Of a stretch of DNA of 64,000 nucleotides, positions 1 to 7,582 are shown in pieces. This DNA is from Sporolactobacillus nakayamae (GTDB lineage: Bacteria; Bacillota; Bacilli; Bacillales; Sporolactobacillaceae), in the NCBI RefSeq assembly GCF_900113325.1, contig NZ_FOOY01000011.1, forward strand, positions 1-64,000, given 5' to 3'. The position numbers and the translations under genes are program-made. Every line of letters begins with the position of its first letter. Within the stretch, counting starts at the first letter, position 1. Below the pieces are notes generated by a model. It ran no database searches. It worked only from the letters and a program-made list of their open reading frames with translations, and had not been told where the DNA came from.

Positions 1-19
1 TCAATTGAGGGCTGAATAA
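1..19 (+). CDS. Possible C-terminal codons of a TnpB-type RNA-guided nuclease (partial)
   Basis: Reading from base 2, the frame gives Q-L-R-A-E and then a TAA stop at 17-19, just upstream of the folded right-end sequence. TnpB genes commonly stop here, with their 3' end overlapping the omega RNA. Only five residues are visible, so the call rests entirely on position next to the IS605-type end. Confidence 0.35.
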
Positions 20-167
20 AAGCTAAGAACCGTCGGAACGACGGGGTTCGCCTGCTCAAAGAAATGAGCCGCTACCCAATGATAAGTCGTGTTGGGCAAG
101 CTTATTGTTCGCAGGAACTTTTGATTGAGAGATCAGAAGCCCGCGACTTTAGTCGTGGGAGGTTCAC
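20..167 (+). ncRNA. Omega RNA (reRNA) scaffold of the IS605-type right end
   Basis: Two consecutive stem-loops fall here: 27-49 (inner stem 30-35/39-44, outer GAA/TTC with two bulged G) and 140-159, ending at GGTTCAC. In characterised TnpB systems the transcript of the right end forms the guide scaffold, and bases just past the element end serve as the guide. If this RNA is made, its guide would begin near 166-168 in the AT-rich sequence before azlC. Transcription and a partner TnpB are not visible here. Confidence 0.5.
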
Positions 168-256
168 GTGGTGATTATATTATAATGTACAATAAGTTAA
201 TTTTAGTATACTATTTTCAGATAATATTCACACGGAAAAAATAGAGAAGCGAGGGA

Positions 257-958
257 ATGAAGATGCTTCATCGAAAAAAGTCGGCGTTGAAAACAGCGGG
301 CGCGGAGGCACTGCCGCTGGCTATTGCGATTGCTGCCTATGGCATGTCCTATGGTGTTCTTGCCACGCAAGTGAACTTTACTTTGCTTACGACCGTTGCT
401 ATGTCTGTGTTTGTGTTTTCCGGATCTGCTCAGTTGGTTGCAGTGGCAATGCTGGCCGGTGGGGCAGGGACAGCGAGCGTTCTGCTGACCGTTATTTTAC
501 TGAATCTGCGCAACCTTCTTTATGGAGCGGCATTATCGGAGGGGCTTGCACCCGCGAAAAAATGGACACGCCTGCTCGCTTTCGGTATATCGGATGAGCC
601 GTTTGTCTTAGCGAGCGCGCGCTTCAAGAAAGTCGGCCCGGATCCTTTTTATTTCGCTGTCGTTGCCGGTATCTTTTACATTGCGTGGATCCTTGCGGCA
701 CTGTTCGGAGCGCTCATCGGCAATCAGCTTGATCCGCAGAAATGGGGTCTTGATCTCGCTTTTCCGGCAACGTTCGCGGCACTGCTTGTACCCGGATTGA
801 AGGGAAAACCGGTCATTGGGACAGCGCTCGCCGCGGTGGTTATTGCGCTTGTCCTTGAATTTATTAAACCGGGGAATGAGCTCACGATTATTATGACCGG
901 TCTTTTCGCACCGCTCGTCGGACTCTATTTACATAAAAGGGGGCGTGCGCATGCTTAA
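257..958 (+). CDS. azlC: AzlC family branched-chain amino acid exporter, large subunit
   Basis: A 233-residue, strongly hydrophobic protein of the usual AzlC length. It has the N-terminal pattern E-A-L-P-L-A-I-A and a long series of membrane segments. AzlC pairs with the small AzlD protein to export branched-chain amino acids and analogues such as 4-azaleucine. The gene for AzlD follows and overlaps its end, so the two are co-translated. Start at 257 follows a GAGGGA-like site; an in-frame ATG at 263 is an alternative. A perfect TAGTATACTA palindrome lies at 204-213 in the leader. Substrate is inferred from the family. Confidence 0.88.
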   Translation: MKMLHRKKSALKTAGAEALPLAIAIAAYGMSYGVLATQVNFTLLTTVAMSVFVFSGSAQLVAVAMLAGGAGTASVLLTVILLNLRNLLYGAALSEGLAPAKKWTRLLAFGISDEPFVLASARFKKVGPDPFYFAVVAGIFYIAWILAALFGALIGNQLDPQKWGLDLAFPATFAALLVPGLKGKPVIGTALAAVVIALVLEFIKPGNELTIIMTGLFAPLVGLYLHKRGRAHA

Positions 959-1268
959 TCAGTGGCTTTTGATCGGTGCGCTTGCGCTCGTCACCTATTT
1001 GTCTCGTGTGATCGGACTTGAATTTATGTCGCGCTGGAAAATGAATGCGACGCTTCGTCTGTATTTCACCTATGTCCCGATCGCAATTATTTCGGCACTG
1101 CTCGTGAAACAGATCGTGCTGCCCGTTCATGGCGGCTTAACTCTATCGATTCCTGTTTTACTCAGCTGCATCGGCACGGCTGCCATGATCCTGCTGACGA
1201 AACGTTTTTTGCCATCTGTAATGATCGGTGTACTGATCGGCGTGCTGTTCCGATATTTTTTTTCCTAA
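951..1268 (+). CDS. azlD: AzlD family branched-chain amino acid exporter, small subunit
   Basis: A protein of about 105 residues with several membrane segments, the normal size for AzlD, encoded directly after and overlapping azlC by 8 bases. ATG at 951 is preferred over GTG at 945 because the AAAAGGGGG site at 935-943 is then well spaced. AzlC and AzlD together form the exporter, and the overlapping reading frames support equal expression. No terminator is visible before the next promoter. Confidence 0.87.
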   Translation: MLNQWLLIGALALVTYLSRVIGLEFMSRWKMNATLRLYFTYVPIAIISALLVKQIVLPVHGGLTLSIPVLLSCIGTAAMILLTKRFLPSVMIGVLIGVLFRYFFS

Positions 1269-1293
1269 TAAGCTATGGTTTAAGCTCAATCTA

Positions 1294-1322
1294 TTGTGTT
1301 TTGGCTAAACGTACGTTAATAT
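1294..1322 (+). promoter_or_regulatory. Promoter of the Zur-controlled bL32-paralogue operon
   Basis: TTGTGT (1294-1299) and TAATAT (1317-1322) are 17 bases apart, a reasonable sigma-A promoter. The -10 hexamer lies inside the Zur palindrome, so bound repressor would block RNA polymerase. Confidence 0.55.
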
Positions 1323-1350
1323 AAATCGTAACAATTACGATTTATATTAA
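1316..1350. promoter_or_regulatory. Zur box (zinc-responsive operator)
   Basis: A perfect inverted repeat with 16-bp arms (1316-1331 and 1335-1350) around a 3-base centre. Its core TCGTAACAATTACGA (1326-1340) matches the Bacillus Zur consensus TCGTAATNATTACGA at all but one base. It overlaps the -10 region and ends directly against the GGAGGA ribosome binding site. Zur with zinc represses such genes, so the operon should be switched on by zinc starvation. Confidence 0.88.
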
Positions 1351-1363
1351 GGAGGAACCTGTC

Positions 1364-1480
1364 ATGGCAAACAAAACTAAACTTTCGAGTGCGCGCAGGG
1401 AACTGAAAAGTCCAAACAAAAAGACGCATCGACGCGCGCTCAAAATGATTAAGCAAATGAAACACTTGAAAAAAGGATGA
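1364..1480 (+). CDS. 38-residue basic protein, first gene of the Zur operon
   Basis: A small gene with a strong GGAGGA site (1351-1356) directly behind the Zur box. The product is Lys/Arg-rich (about 14 of 38 residues), has no cysteine or histidine cluster, and contains K-S-P-N-K-K-T and R-R-A-L-K-M-I-K. From memory it resembles very short proteins annotated in lactic acid bacteria as putative metal homeostasis proteins, but I cannot confirm the match. It lies 31 bases before the bL32 paralogue and is almost certainly co-transcribed. It could be an alternative ribosomal or metal-stress protein; its function is not established. Confidence 0.7.
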   Translation: MANKTKLSSARRELKSPNKKTHRRALKMIKQMKHLKKG

Positions 1481-1511
1481 CCCCTTTAACGAATACTTGG
1501 GAGGTTTCAGC

Positions 1512-1688
1512 ATGGCTGTACCAAAACGGAGAACATCGACGACACGAAGAAACAAGCGTAGAACGAACAAAGGCTTGAGTGTCCCGCCGCTTTCGCGTGA
1601 TCCGCAAACAGGTGACTATCACCTTTCCCACCGCGTTGGTAAAGACGGTATGTATAAAGGCGAACAAGTGATTGAACAGAAAAAATAA
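1512..1688 (+). CDS. rpmF: Zinc-independent paralogue of ribosomal protein bL32
   Basis: A 58-residue protein starting M-A-V-P-K-R-R-T-S, with the family pattern G-x-Y-x-L-S-H-R-V near residues 34-42, so clearly bL32. The four zinc-binding cysteines of standard bL32 are absent: the first pair is replaced at D30 and T33, and the second lies in a shortened segment around G43-G46. Such cysteine-free forms replace the zinc-binding protein in ribosomes when zinc is scarce, releasing zinc. The upstream Zur box fits this role exactly. ATG 1512 follows GGAGGT at 1500-1505. A second, zinc-binding rpmF is expected elsewhere in the genome. Confidence 0.9.
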   Translation: MAVPKRRTSTTRRNKRRTNKGLSVPPLSRDPQTGDYHLSHRVGKDGMYKGEQVIEQKK

Positions 1689-1708
1689 GAGCACGCCAAG
1701 TAGAAAAG

Positions 1709-1750
1709 ACGACCTGTATCTTCATTTTTGACGATACGGATCGTTTTTTC
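1709..1750 (+). terminator. Rho-independent terminator of the Zur operon
   Basis: An imperfect 12-bp stem (ACGACCTGTATC with GATACGGATCGT, two mismatches) is followed by six T and then a further T-rich run. Confidence 0.7.
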
Positions 1751-1762
1751 TTTTTACAAAAA

Positions 1763-1791
1763 TTCGCATGAAAGCGTTTTTATTATATAAT
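1763..1791 (+). promoter_or_regulatory. levR promoter with an internal cre-like site
   Basis: TTCGCA (1763-1768) and TATAAT (1786-1791) are 17 bases apart. Between them TGAAAGCGTTTTTA (1769-1782) fits the CcpA cre consensus TGWAARCGYTWWCW at 13 of 14 positions. CcpA bound there would repress levR during growth on preferred sugars. Confidence 0.6.
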
Positions 1792-1839
1792 GAAGGAAAA
1801 CATGTCAATCATGAAGAATTATTTAGAGAGGTGAACCCA

Positions 1840-4653
1840 ATGGGACGGCGACGTGAAAGAATTTATAGTGAATTAGCCAAACGATGCGCTCAGTTTGATA
1901 AAAAGGCGCTTATGGAAACCTCAGGAATCACAGCTTCCGACCTTGCCGAGGTTCTTGACATCATGCGAAGCAATGTCAGTTCAGAACTGAATGAGCTGGT
2001 CAGAGAAAAGCGTGTCATCAAGTTTGTTACTCGCCCGGTACTGTACGTGCCGGCTGAACTCATACGATCACAATTTGGCGATGTGGTTAGAGAGTATGAG
2101 GTAAAGGCTGCTTCTCTCAAGGAATTATTGAATCAAGAGAACACTCATGATAAAAATGAGGATCCCTTTTCACATCTTATTGGTGCAGATAAAAGCTTAA
2201 AAAACAGCGTGAAGCAGGCAAAATCGGCGATTGTCTATCCGCCGAGAGGTTTGCATACGCTGATTCTTGGTCCCACAGGTTCCGGGAAGACGCTGTTTGC
2301 ACATATGATGTATAATTATGCGCAATCCATCGGCCGAATCAATGAGAAAGCACCGTTTGTCGATTTTAACTGTGCGGATTATTACAATAATCCGCAGCTG
2401 CTGATTGGGCAGCTGTTCGGTTATATAAAAGGTGCGTTTACAGGTGCGGCACGTGATCAGGATGGAATAGTTGCCAAGGCAGACGGAGGAATTTTATTTC
2501 TTGATGAAATTCACCGTCTGCCCCCGGAAGGACAGGAAATGCTGTTCTATTTTATGGATACCGGCCGCTACAGTAAATTAGGCGAGACGGGGAATAAGCG
2601 AGAGGCACATGTTCTGATTATCGGGGCGACGACTGCTGATCCGGAATCGGCACTGCTGCAAACCTTCTTGAGACGAGTACCGGTCATGATCAACATTCCG
2701 AACTTCCAAAGCAGAAGTATAAGCGAGCAAATAGAGCTGACTAAATTCCTGCTTTCCAGAGAAGCACATCGCACAAGCCATAAGTTTCATGTAAGCTCCG
2801 ATGTGATCAAGGCACTGATCGGCAGCGTCACCTTTGGAAATATCGGTCAGCTGAAATCGAATGTGCAGCTGATCTGCGCGCAAGGATTTCTCGACAGTAT
2901 GAATAACGACTTTGTCCAGCTTGATGCAAAAATGCTGCCGGCGGAAATGCAGGAAGGCTTGCATCGAATCTCGCATCAGCCTCAAATCAACCAGCAACTG
3001 AATAAACAGCTCCCGCTATTTCTCATTGTAACCGGAAGCAAGGATCCATTGCTTACTGACATCGATCAGTATGAACCGCCTTTTGATTTATACAAAATGA
3101 TTTCGGGAAAATACGATTCACTGACACAAGAAGGCTTGTCCACGCACGATGTGCGCAAGTTTATTGCCGAGGATATTAAAGATCAGGTAAAGAAATTTTA
3201 TCAGAAGACAGCGAAAGATATGTTGACGGCGGTTGTGGATCAACGGATTCTGGGACTCTCGAAAGATCTGGAGGCAATCTGCACACAGGTACTTGGCGAA
3301 CACTTAAGTAGTCAATTTGTTTCCCTATTATCTGTCCACCTTTCTTCATTTCTTGAGCATCCGTTGCGCAAAATTGACTGTTCTCCCGATGTGAAGCAGA
3401 CGATGTTTACCTATGCGCAAAAGGATTATGAGGCGGCAGGAAATATAGCAAAACTAATTGATGAGCGGCTTCATGTGGAACTGCCTGAGGTAGAGATTAT
3501 TTATATTGCTTTTCTGCTTGGTTCGTTCGTTGAACTGTCGCAGCAGCGCAATGTCGGTATCGTTGTTGCAGCGCATGGTCCGCATACGGCAAGCTCAATG
3601 GTAAGCGTTGTAAAAGAATTGATGGGGGATTATCCGATTGAAGCCGTGGACATGCCGCTCAGCTTGAATTTCGGCGATATCTTTGAAAACATTATTCAAG
3701 CTGTTCAATCCGTTGATCAAGGTGCGGGCGTCTTAATGATGGTCGATATGGGATCGCTTTACTATTTTGAAGAAAAAATTGCGCATGGTGCAAAGGTACG
3801 TGTCAAAGCGATCGATATGGTATCGACACCGATGATTCTGGACGCAGTTAAAAACGCCAACTACCTGCATATGGACTTAAAAGGAATTGTTGATTCACTC
3901 TTCAAACTGCGTCAAACGGTTGGCATGGAACGACAAACGACGAACAGTCTGCGTCAAAAAGCCATTTTGACCATCTGCACGACAGGAAGCGGTATCGCAA
4001 AGCGAATTAAAAATATTGTCAGCATGTATATTCGCAATATTACGGATGAAGAAATCAGTGTGATTCCCATCTCTATTGAAGGACTATATGACGTAGCACA
4101 GAGAATGCAGACGAAATATGATATTGTTGCGAGTATCGGCGCGAAGAACCCCAAGCTTGAAGGTGTTCCTTATATTACCCTGTCTCAATTTGTCGGCGGC
4201 GAAGGACAAGAAATACTCCAATCTATTTTAGCGGGGAAATCTCTGCCAATTAAGGATAATCCATCGCATGTTATTGTTAAAGGCGTTTGTGAAGACAGTT
4301 TGCAGGATATGCTGATGTATCTTAACCCAAGACGAGCAGTCGCAGCCATTCTTGAATTTAATGATGCAGTAGAAAAAGCGCTGCATCTTCATTTTAAAAA
4401 TGCGACGCAGATCCGCATCATCATGCATTTGGCCTTCGCACTCGAACGTGAGGTTGCACACACACCGTTGAAATATGAAGGCGAGCTGAGCAGCGAAAAG
4501 AAACAGCTGTTTCATCAACTGGAGAAAACGCTAGAAGTGCTCAACTTCAAATTAAATATTCAACTGAGTGAAGGCGAATTTTATTATTTTATTGATATGT
4601 TGATTGATGAATTGGGGAAAAACGTATTATTTGCTCGTACTTCACAAATCTAG
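1840..4653 (+). CDS. levR: LevR-type sigma-54 activator with PTS regulatory domains
   Basis: A 937-residue protein, nearly the length of B. subtilis LevR. In order: N-terminal winged helix-turn-helix; AAA+ domain with Walker A GPTGSGKT (144-151), the sigma-54-contacting GAFTGA loop (198-203) and Walker B around GGILFLDEI (about 216-224); PRD1; an EIIA(Man)-like region with H579 in A-A-H-G-P; an EIIB(Gat)-like region; and PRD2 with H863. In LevR the equivalent histidines take phosphate from HPr/EI and from the EIIB of the transporter, coupling activity to sugar supply. Start ATG 1840 is chosen for its AGAGAGGTGA site; an upstream in-frame ATG at 1768 lies inside the promoter. The target is the sigma-54 promoter at 4835. 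Confidence 0.92.
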   Translation: MGRRRERIYSELAKRCAQFDKKALMETSGITASDLAEVLDIMRSNVSSELNELVREKRVIKFVTRPVLYVPAELIRSQFGDVVREYEVKAASLKELLNQENTHDKNEDPFSHLIGADKSLKNSVKQAKSAIVYPPRGLHTLILGPTGSGKTLFAHMMYNYAQSIGRINEKAPFVDFNCADYYNNPQLLIGQLFGYIKGAFTGAARDQDGIVAKADGGILFLDEIHRLPPEGQEMLFYFMDTGRYSKLGETGNKREAHVLIIGATTADPESALLQTFLRRVPVMINIPNFQSRSISEQIELTKFLLSREAHRTSHKFHVSSDVIKALIGSVTFGNIGQLKSNVQLICAQGFLDSMNNDFVQLDAKMLPAEMQEGLHRISHQPQINQQLNKQLPLFLIVTGSKDPLLTDIDQYEPPFDLYKMISGKYDSLTQEGLSTHDVRKFIAEDIKDQVKKFYQKTAKDMLTAVVDQRILGLSKDLEAICTQVLGEHLSSQFVSLLSVHLSSFLEHPLRKIDCSPDVKQTMFTYAQKDYEAAGNIAKLIDERLHVELPEVEIIYIAFLLGSFVELSQQRNVGIVVAAHGPHTASSMVSVVKELMGDYPIEAVDMPLSLNFGDIFENIIQAVQSVDQGAGVLMMVDMGSLYYFEEKIAHGAKVRVKAIDMVSTPMILDAVKNANYLHMDLKGIVDSLFKLRQTVGMERQTTNSLRQKAILTICTTGSGIAKRIKNIVSMYIRNITDEEISVIPISIEGLYDVAQRMQTKYDIVASIGAKNPKLEGVPYITLSQFVGGEGQEILQSILAGKSLPIKDNPSHVIVKGVCEDSLQDMLMYLNPRRAVAAILEFNDAVEKALHLHFKNATQIRIIMHLAFALEREVAHTPLKYEGELSSEKKQLFHQLEKTLEVLNFKLNIQLSEGEFYYFIDMLIDELGKNVLFARTSQI

Positions 4654-4769
4654 TGTGTTATTTTGAGTACCGTTCAAAACACAGTGTGTTGTTTTCGACG
4701 ATTTCAATGATTAGTGAGTTATGAAACAGAACAGTGTATTATTTTTGAAATTTAGTGTGTTGGTTTTTG
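4652..4769 (+). promoter_or_regulatory. Five phased repeats, probable LevR upstream activating sites
   Basis: Copies of AGTGTGTT or close variants begin at 4652, 4683, 4713, 4733 and 4754, most followed by a T-rich tail. The steps of 31, 30, 20 and 21 bases are close to whole helical turns, so all face the same side of the DNA. The second copy is half of a perfect dyad AACACA-G-TGTGTT (4678-4690). The array lies 70 to 180 bases before a sigma-54 promoter, as expected for enhancer sites of a LevR-type activator. Confidence 0.7.
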
Positions 4770-4795
4770 GAAGCATAATAGAAAAAACGTTTATC

Positions 4796-4822
4796 AGAGC
4801 CTATTTACGGCTCTTTTTTTTT
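4796..4822 (+). terminator. levR terminator
   Basis: AGAGCC (4796-4801) pairs with GGCTCT (4809-4814), followed by a run of nine T. It separates levR transcription from the sigma-54 promoter just downstream. Confidence 0.8.
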
Positions 4823-4834
4823 AAAACACAAAAT

Positions 4835-4849
4835 TGGCACGATACTTGC
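4835..4849 (+). promoter_or_regulatory. Sigma-54 (-24/-12) promoter of the lev PTS operon
   Basis: TGGCAC (4835-4840), five bases, then TTGC (4846-4849) is a full match to the sigma-54 consensus. GG and GC have the required 10-base separation. Transcription needs RpoN and an activator with a GAFTGA loop, which levR upstream supplies. Confidence 0.92.
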
Positions 4850-4887
4850 TTATATAAAAGTGTACAGAGAGAAAGGAGGAGAAAAAA

Positions 4888-5337
4888 GTGGTCGCAATCG
4901 TTATTGCTACACATGGAGATCTTTCAGATGCGTTAATGGGCACTGCTAAGATGATCTTCGGAAATATTGAAAATGTTGCTCAGGTCACATTTAAACCAGG
5001 GGAAGGTATTGAAAATCTGCTCGACAAATATCAGGCAGCCAGTGAAAGCTTGGAAGATGATCACATTCTGTTCCTTGTCGACCTGTTTGGTGGGAGCCCT
5101 TACAACGCGGCGAGCCGCTTTGTTGCAAGAAAGGAAAATATGGATATTGTAACCGGCGTTAACCTTCCGATGTTTGTGGAAGTTCTCGGTAAACGCTTGG
5201 CCGGCGGAACGCTTGAGGAACTCGTACAAACAGCCAAGACTGCCGGAGCGGACGGTATTAAATCATTCAAAGAAATTTTTTCACATCAAACATTAGCAAA
5301 TAGTGCCAAAGAAGACGAGGGAGATGAGTTAGGATGA
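4888..5337 (+). CDS. levD: PTS mannose/fructose/sorbose family EIIA component
   Basis: A 149-residue cytoplasmic EIIA(Man)-type protein opening V-A-I-V-I-A-T-H-G-D, with H9 the residue that takes phosphate from HPr. The middle segment L-F-G-G-S-P-Y-N-A-A is typical of the family. The GTG start at 4888 follows AAAGGAGGAG. It is the first gene behind the sigma-54 promoter and overlaps the EIIB gene by four bases. LevR control suggests fructose or mannose as substrate, but the sugar cannot be read from sequence. Confidence 0.9.
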   Translation: MVAIVIATHGDLSDALMGTAKMIFGNIENVAQVTFKPGEGIENLLDKYQAASESLEDDHILFLVDLFGGSPYNAASRFVARKENMDIVTGVNLPMFVEVLGKRLAGGTLEELVQTAKTAGADGIKSFKEIFSHQTLANSAKEDEGDELG

Positions 5338-5825
5338 AAATTAAATGGTTACGTATTGACTCACGATTAATTCACGGACAGGTGGCAAACAACTGGGTAA
5401 ACCATGTGGGTGCCGGAACGATCATTGCAGCAAATGACAGCGCTGCCAAAGATGATTTGAGAAAAACTTTGCTTCTGCAGGTAGCTCCGGGACGAACAAA
5501 GTCCTATGTCATGACGATTGATAAAACAGCGCGCTGCTATAAGAATCCATCCTATGAAAATTTGGATGTACTGCTGGTTGTTGAAACGCCTAAAGATGTA
5601 CTTCGCCTGATGGATGCTGGTGTGGAAGTCACTCAGGTGAATGTCGGAGGAATTACCTTTAAAGAGGGCATGACGTTAATCTCTGAAGCAGTATCGGTCA
5701 GCCCGGAAGACGTTGAAGCGTTTAAAGAGTTAGACAAACGTGGTGTTAAGCTGATTCTTCAACAATTGCCGAACACAAACGCGTCTGACTTTATGAATCG
5801 GCTGAAAAGCAAAAATCTATTATAA
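5334..5825 (+). CDS. levE: PTS mannose/fructose/sorbose family EIIB component
   Basis: A 163-residue EIIB(Man/Sor)-type protein with the signature D-S-R-L-I-H-G-Q-V; H14 accepts phosphate from EIIA and passes it to the incoming sugar. In the LevR paradigm this subunit also phosphorylates PRD2 of the regulator to switch it off when no sugar is being transported. ATGA overlap with the EIIA gene indicates coupled translation. Confidence 0.9.
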   Translation: MKIKWLRIDSRLIHGQVANNWVNHVGAGTIIAANDSAAKDDLRKTLLLQVAPGRTKSYVMTIDKTARCYKNPSYENLDVLLVVETPKDVLRLMDAGVEVTQVNVGGITFKEGMTLISEAVSVSPEDVEAFKELDKRGVKLILQQLPNTNASDFMNRLKSKNLL

Positions 5826-5853
5826 AAACAAAATAGAGGGAGGGTTTTAGACT

Positions 5854-6654
5854 ATGAATACCATGCAATTTATTTTAGTTATTCTTGTAGCACTTATCTG
5901 CGGGATGGCGAGTGTGCTCGATGAGCGCCAATTCCACCGCCCAATTGTCGCATGTACACTCATTGGACTCGTTTTAGGAGATTTGCATACCGGTATTATT
6001 CTAGGTGGTAGTCTTGAATTGATCGCACTCGGCTGGATGAACGTTGGTGCCGCAATGGCGCCGGACGCAGCACTAGCCTCAACAATTTCAGCAATCGTTG
6101 TTATTGTCGGTCACCAATCCATTGGTGAAGGAATTGCGATTGCTGTACCGCTTGCTGCAGCAGGCCAAGTATTAACCATTTTTGTTCGTACGATTACTGT
6201 GTTCTTCCAACATCAAGCCGATCACTTTGCGGCTGAGGCAAATTTTCGAGGGGTTGAATGGTGTCATATAGGAGGCTTGTTCCTGCAGGGCTTACGTGTT
6301 GCCATTCCAACTGGAGCAGTAGCTGCAATTGCCGGAACTAGTCTTGTCAGCCAGTGGCTGGATGCCATTCCTCCGGTCGTTACACACGGCCTGCAGGTTT
6401 CCGGCGGATTCATTGTTGTTGTCGGGTACGCGATGGTTATTAACATGATGAAGGCACGTTCGCTGATGCCATTCTTCTTCATTGGGTTTACCCTTGCTAC
6501 ATTTATGACAGGCATCAACCTTGTTGGTCTCGGTATTCTCGGTGCATGTGCCGCGGTTGTCTATGTTCAGTTGAACCCGGACTTCCATGACTCAATTAAA
6601 GCTCCAGCTGCTGCCACAAATGTCGGATCCGATGACGACGATGTATTAGGATAA
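5854..6654 (+). CDS. levF: PTS mannose/fructose/sorbose family EIIC component
   Basis: A 266-residue integral membrane protein with many hydrophobic segments and the EIIC motif G-G-S-L-E-L-I-A-L-G-W-M-N. With EIID it forms the sugar channel of this PTS family. The start follows GAGGGAGGG. A short acidic tail, D-D-D-D, ends the protein. Its stop codon is contained in the ribosome binding region of the next gene. Confidence 0.9.
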   Translation: MNTMQFILVILVALICGMASVLDERQFHRPIVACTLIGLVLGDLHTGIILGGSLELIALGWMNVGAAMAPDAALASTISAIVVIVGHQSIGEGIAIAVPLAAAGQVLTIFVRTITVFFQHQADHFAAEANFRGVEWCHIGGLFLQGLRVAIPTGAVAAIAGTSLVSQWLDAIPPVVTHGLQVSGGFIVVVGYAMVINMMKARSLMPFFFIGFTLATFMTGINLVGLGILGACAAVVYVQLNPDFHDSIKAPAAATNVGSDDDDVLG

Positions 6655-6668
6655 GGAGGGTGAAAAAA

Positions 6669-7505
6669 ATGACAGAAGTGAAAAAAGTAGAATCGTTAAC
6701 GAAAAAAGATATCATCAGTACTTATTTTCGAAGCACATTTATGCTAGGTTCCTTCAACTTCGAACGTATGCAAGCGATTGGTGTCGCGGTGACAATGATT
6801 CCGGCGATCAAACGCTTTTACCATAAAAAAGAAGATCAGGCCGCTGCGTTGAAGCGTCACCTTGAATTCTTCAACACGACGCCATGGCCGGCATCAGCAA
6901 TCTTTGGTGTTACCGCTGCTATGGAACAAAAAAAGGCAGAAGGCGGCGACATTGATGAAGCCGCAATTACCAACGTAAAAATCGGTTTGATGGGACCGCT
7001 CGCCGGTATCGGTGATCCAATTTTTTGGGGAACTGCGCGCCCGATCCTTGCAGCTCTTGGCGCTTCGCTTGCTATGAGCGGAAGTATTCTCGGACCGCTG
7101 CTCTTTTTCTTCGGAATTAACATCATCCGTATGTTGACGAGATGGTACGGATTTAAGGTCGGTTATACTCAAGGTACGGACATTGTTCAAGACGTTGCCG
7201 GCAACCGTCTTAAGAAATTAACGCAAATGGCTTCTGTACTTGGTTTGTTCGTCATGGGATCACTGGTATCAAAATGGACCAGCATTAAAATGCCGCTTGT
7301 TCTTGTATCGTACAAACAAGCAGGGAAAGTCGTTGACACAACCATGCAGGGGATTTTAGATTCACTGCTTCCAGGTCTTGTTGCCTTACTGATGACTTTC
7401 GGCTGCATGTGGCTGCTCAAGCACAAAGTCAATGCGATCTGGATCATCTTCGGTATGTTTGCAATCGGTATTCTCGGATACTGGGCTGGTATCTTCGGAC
7501 TGTAA
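6669..7505 (+). CDS. levG: PTS mannose/fructose/sorbose family EIID component
   Basis: A 278-residue EIID protein with the family features F-N-F-E-R-M-Q, G-P-L-A-G-I-G-D-P-I-F-W-G and a C-terminal membrane anchor. ATG 6669 is chosen because AAGGAGGG ends about eight bases before it; a GTG at 6660 lies inside that site. It completes a standard A-B-C-D set. Confidence 0.9.
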   Translation: MTEVKKVESLTKKDIISTYFRSTFMLGSFNFERMQAIGVAVTMIPAIKRFYHKKEDQAAALKRHLEFFNTTPWPASAIFGVTAAMEQKKAEGGDIDEAAITNVKIGLMGPLAGIGDPIFWGTARPILAALGASLAMSGSILGPLLFFFGINIIRMLTRWYGFKVGYTQGTDIVQDVAGNRLKKLTQMASVLGLFVMGSLVSKWTSIKMPLVLVSYKQAGKVVDTTMQGILDSLLPGLVALLMTFGCMWLLKHKVNAIWIIFGMFAIGILGYWAGIFGL

Positions 7506-7582
7506 GATGGCTGATACGGTTGCGCGTCACTTGTGCATGATTCATTCATAACTTTTTTGTAAATCGGCTAGGAGGGATTTCG

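Larger units (their letters stand above)
1..167 (+). mobile_element. Right end of an IS200/IS605-family element (partial)
   Basis: The stretch ends in an 8-bp hairpin (140-147 with 152-159, loop TTTA, one G-T pair) followed by GGTTCAC at 161-167. A hairpin of this kind followed by GGTTCAC is typical of the right end of IS605-group elements that carry tnpB. A second hairpin (30-35 with 39-44) lies upstream. The rest of the element, including the transposase genes and left end, is outside the window. Family assignment is from the terminal structure only. Confidence 0.7.

Noticed and set aside
4785-4798. Second cre site near the lev sigma-54 promoter (AAAAACGTTTATCA)
   Set aside because: It misses the leading TG and the position before the final CA; the A-rich left side makes chance likely.
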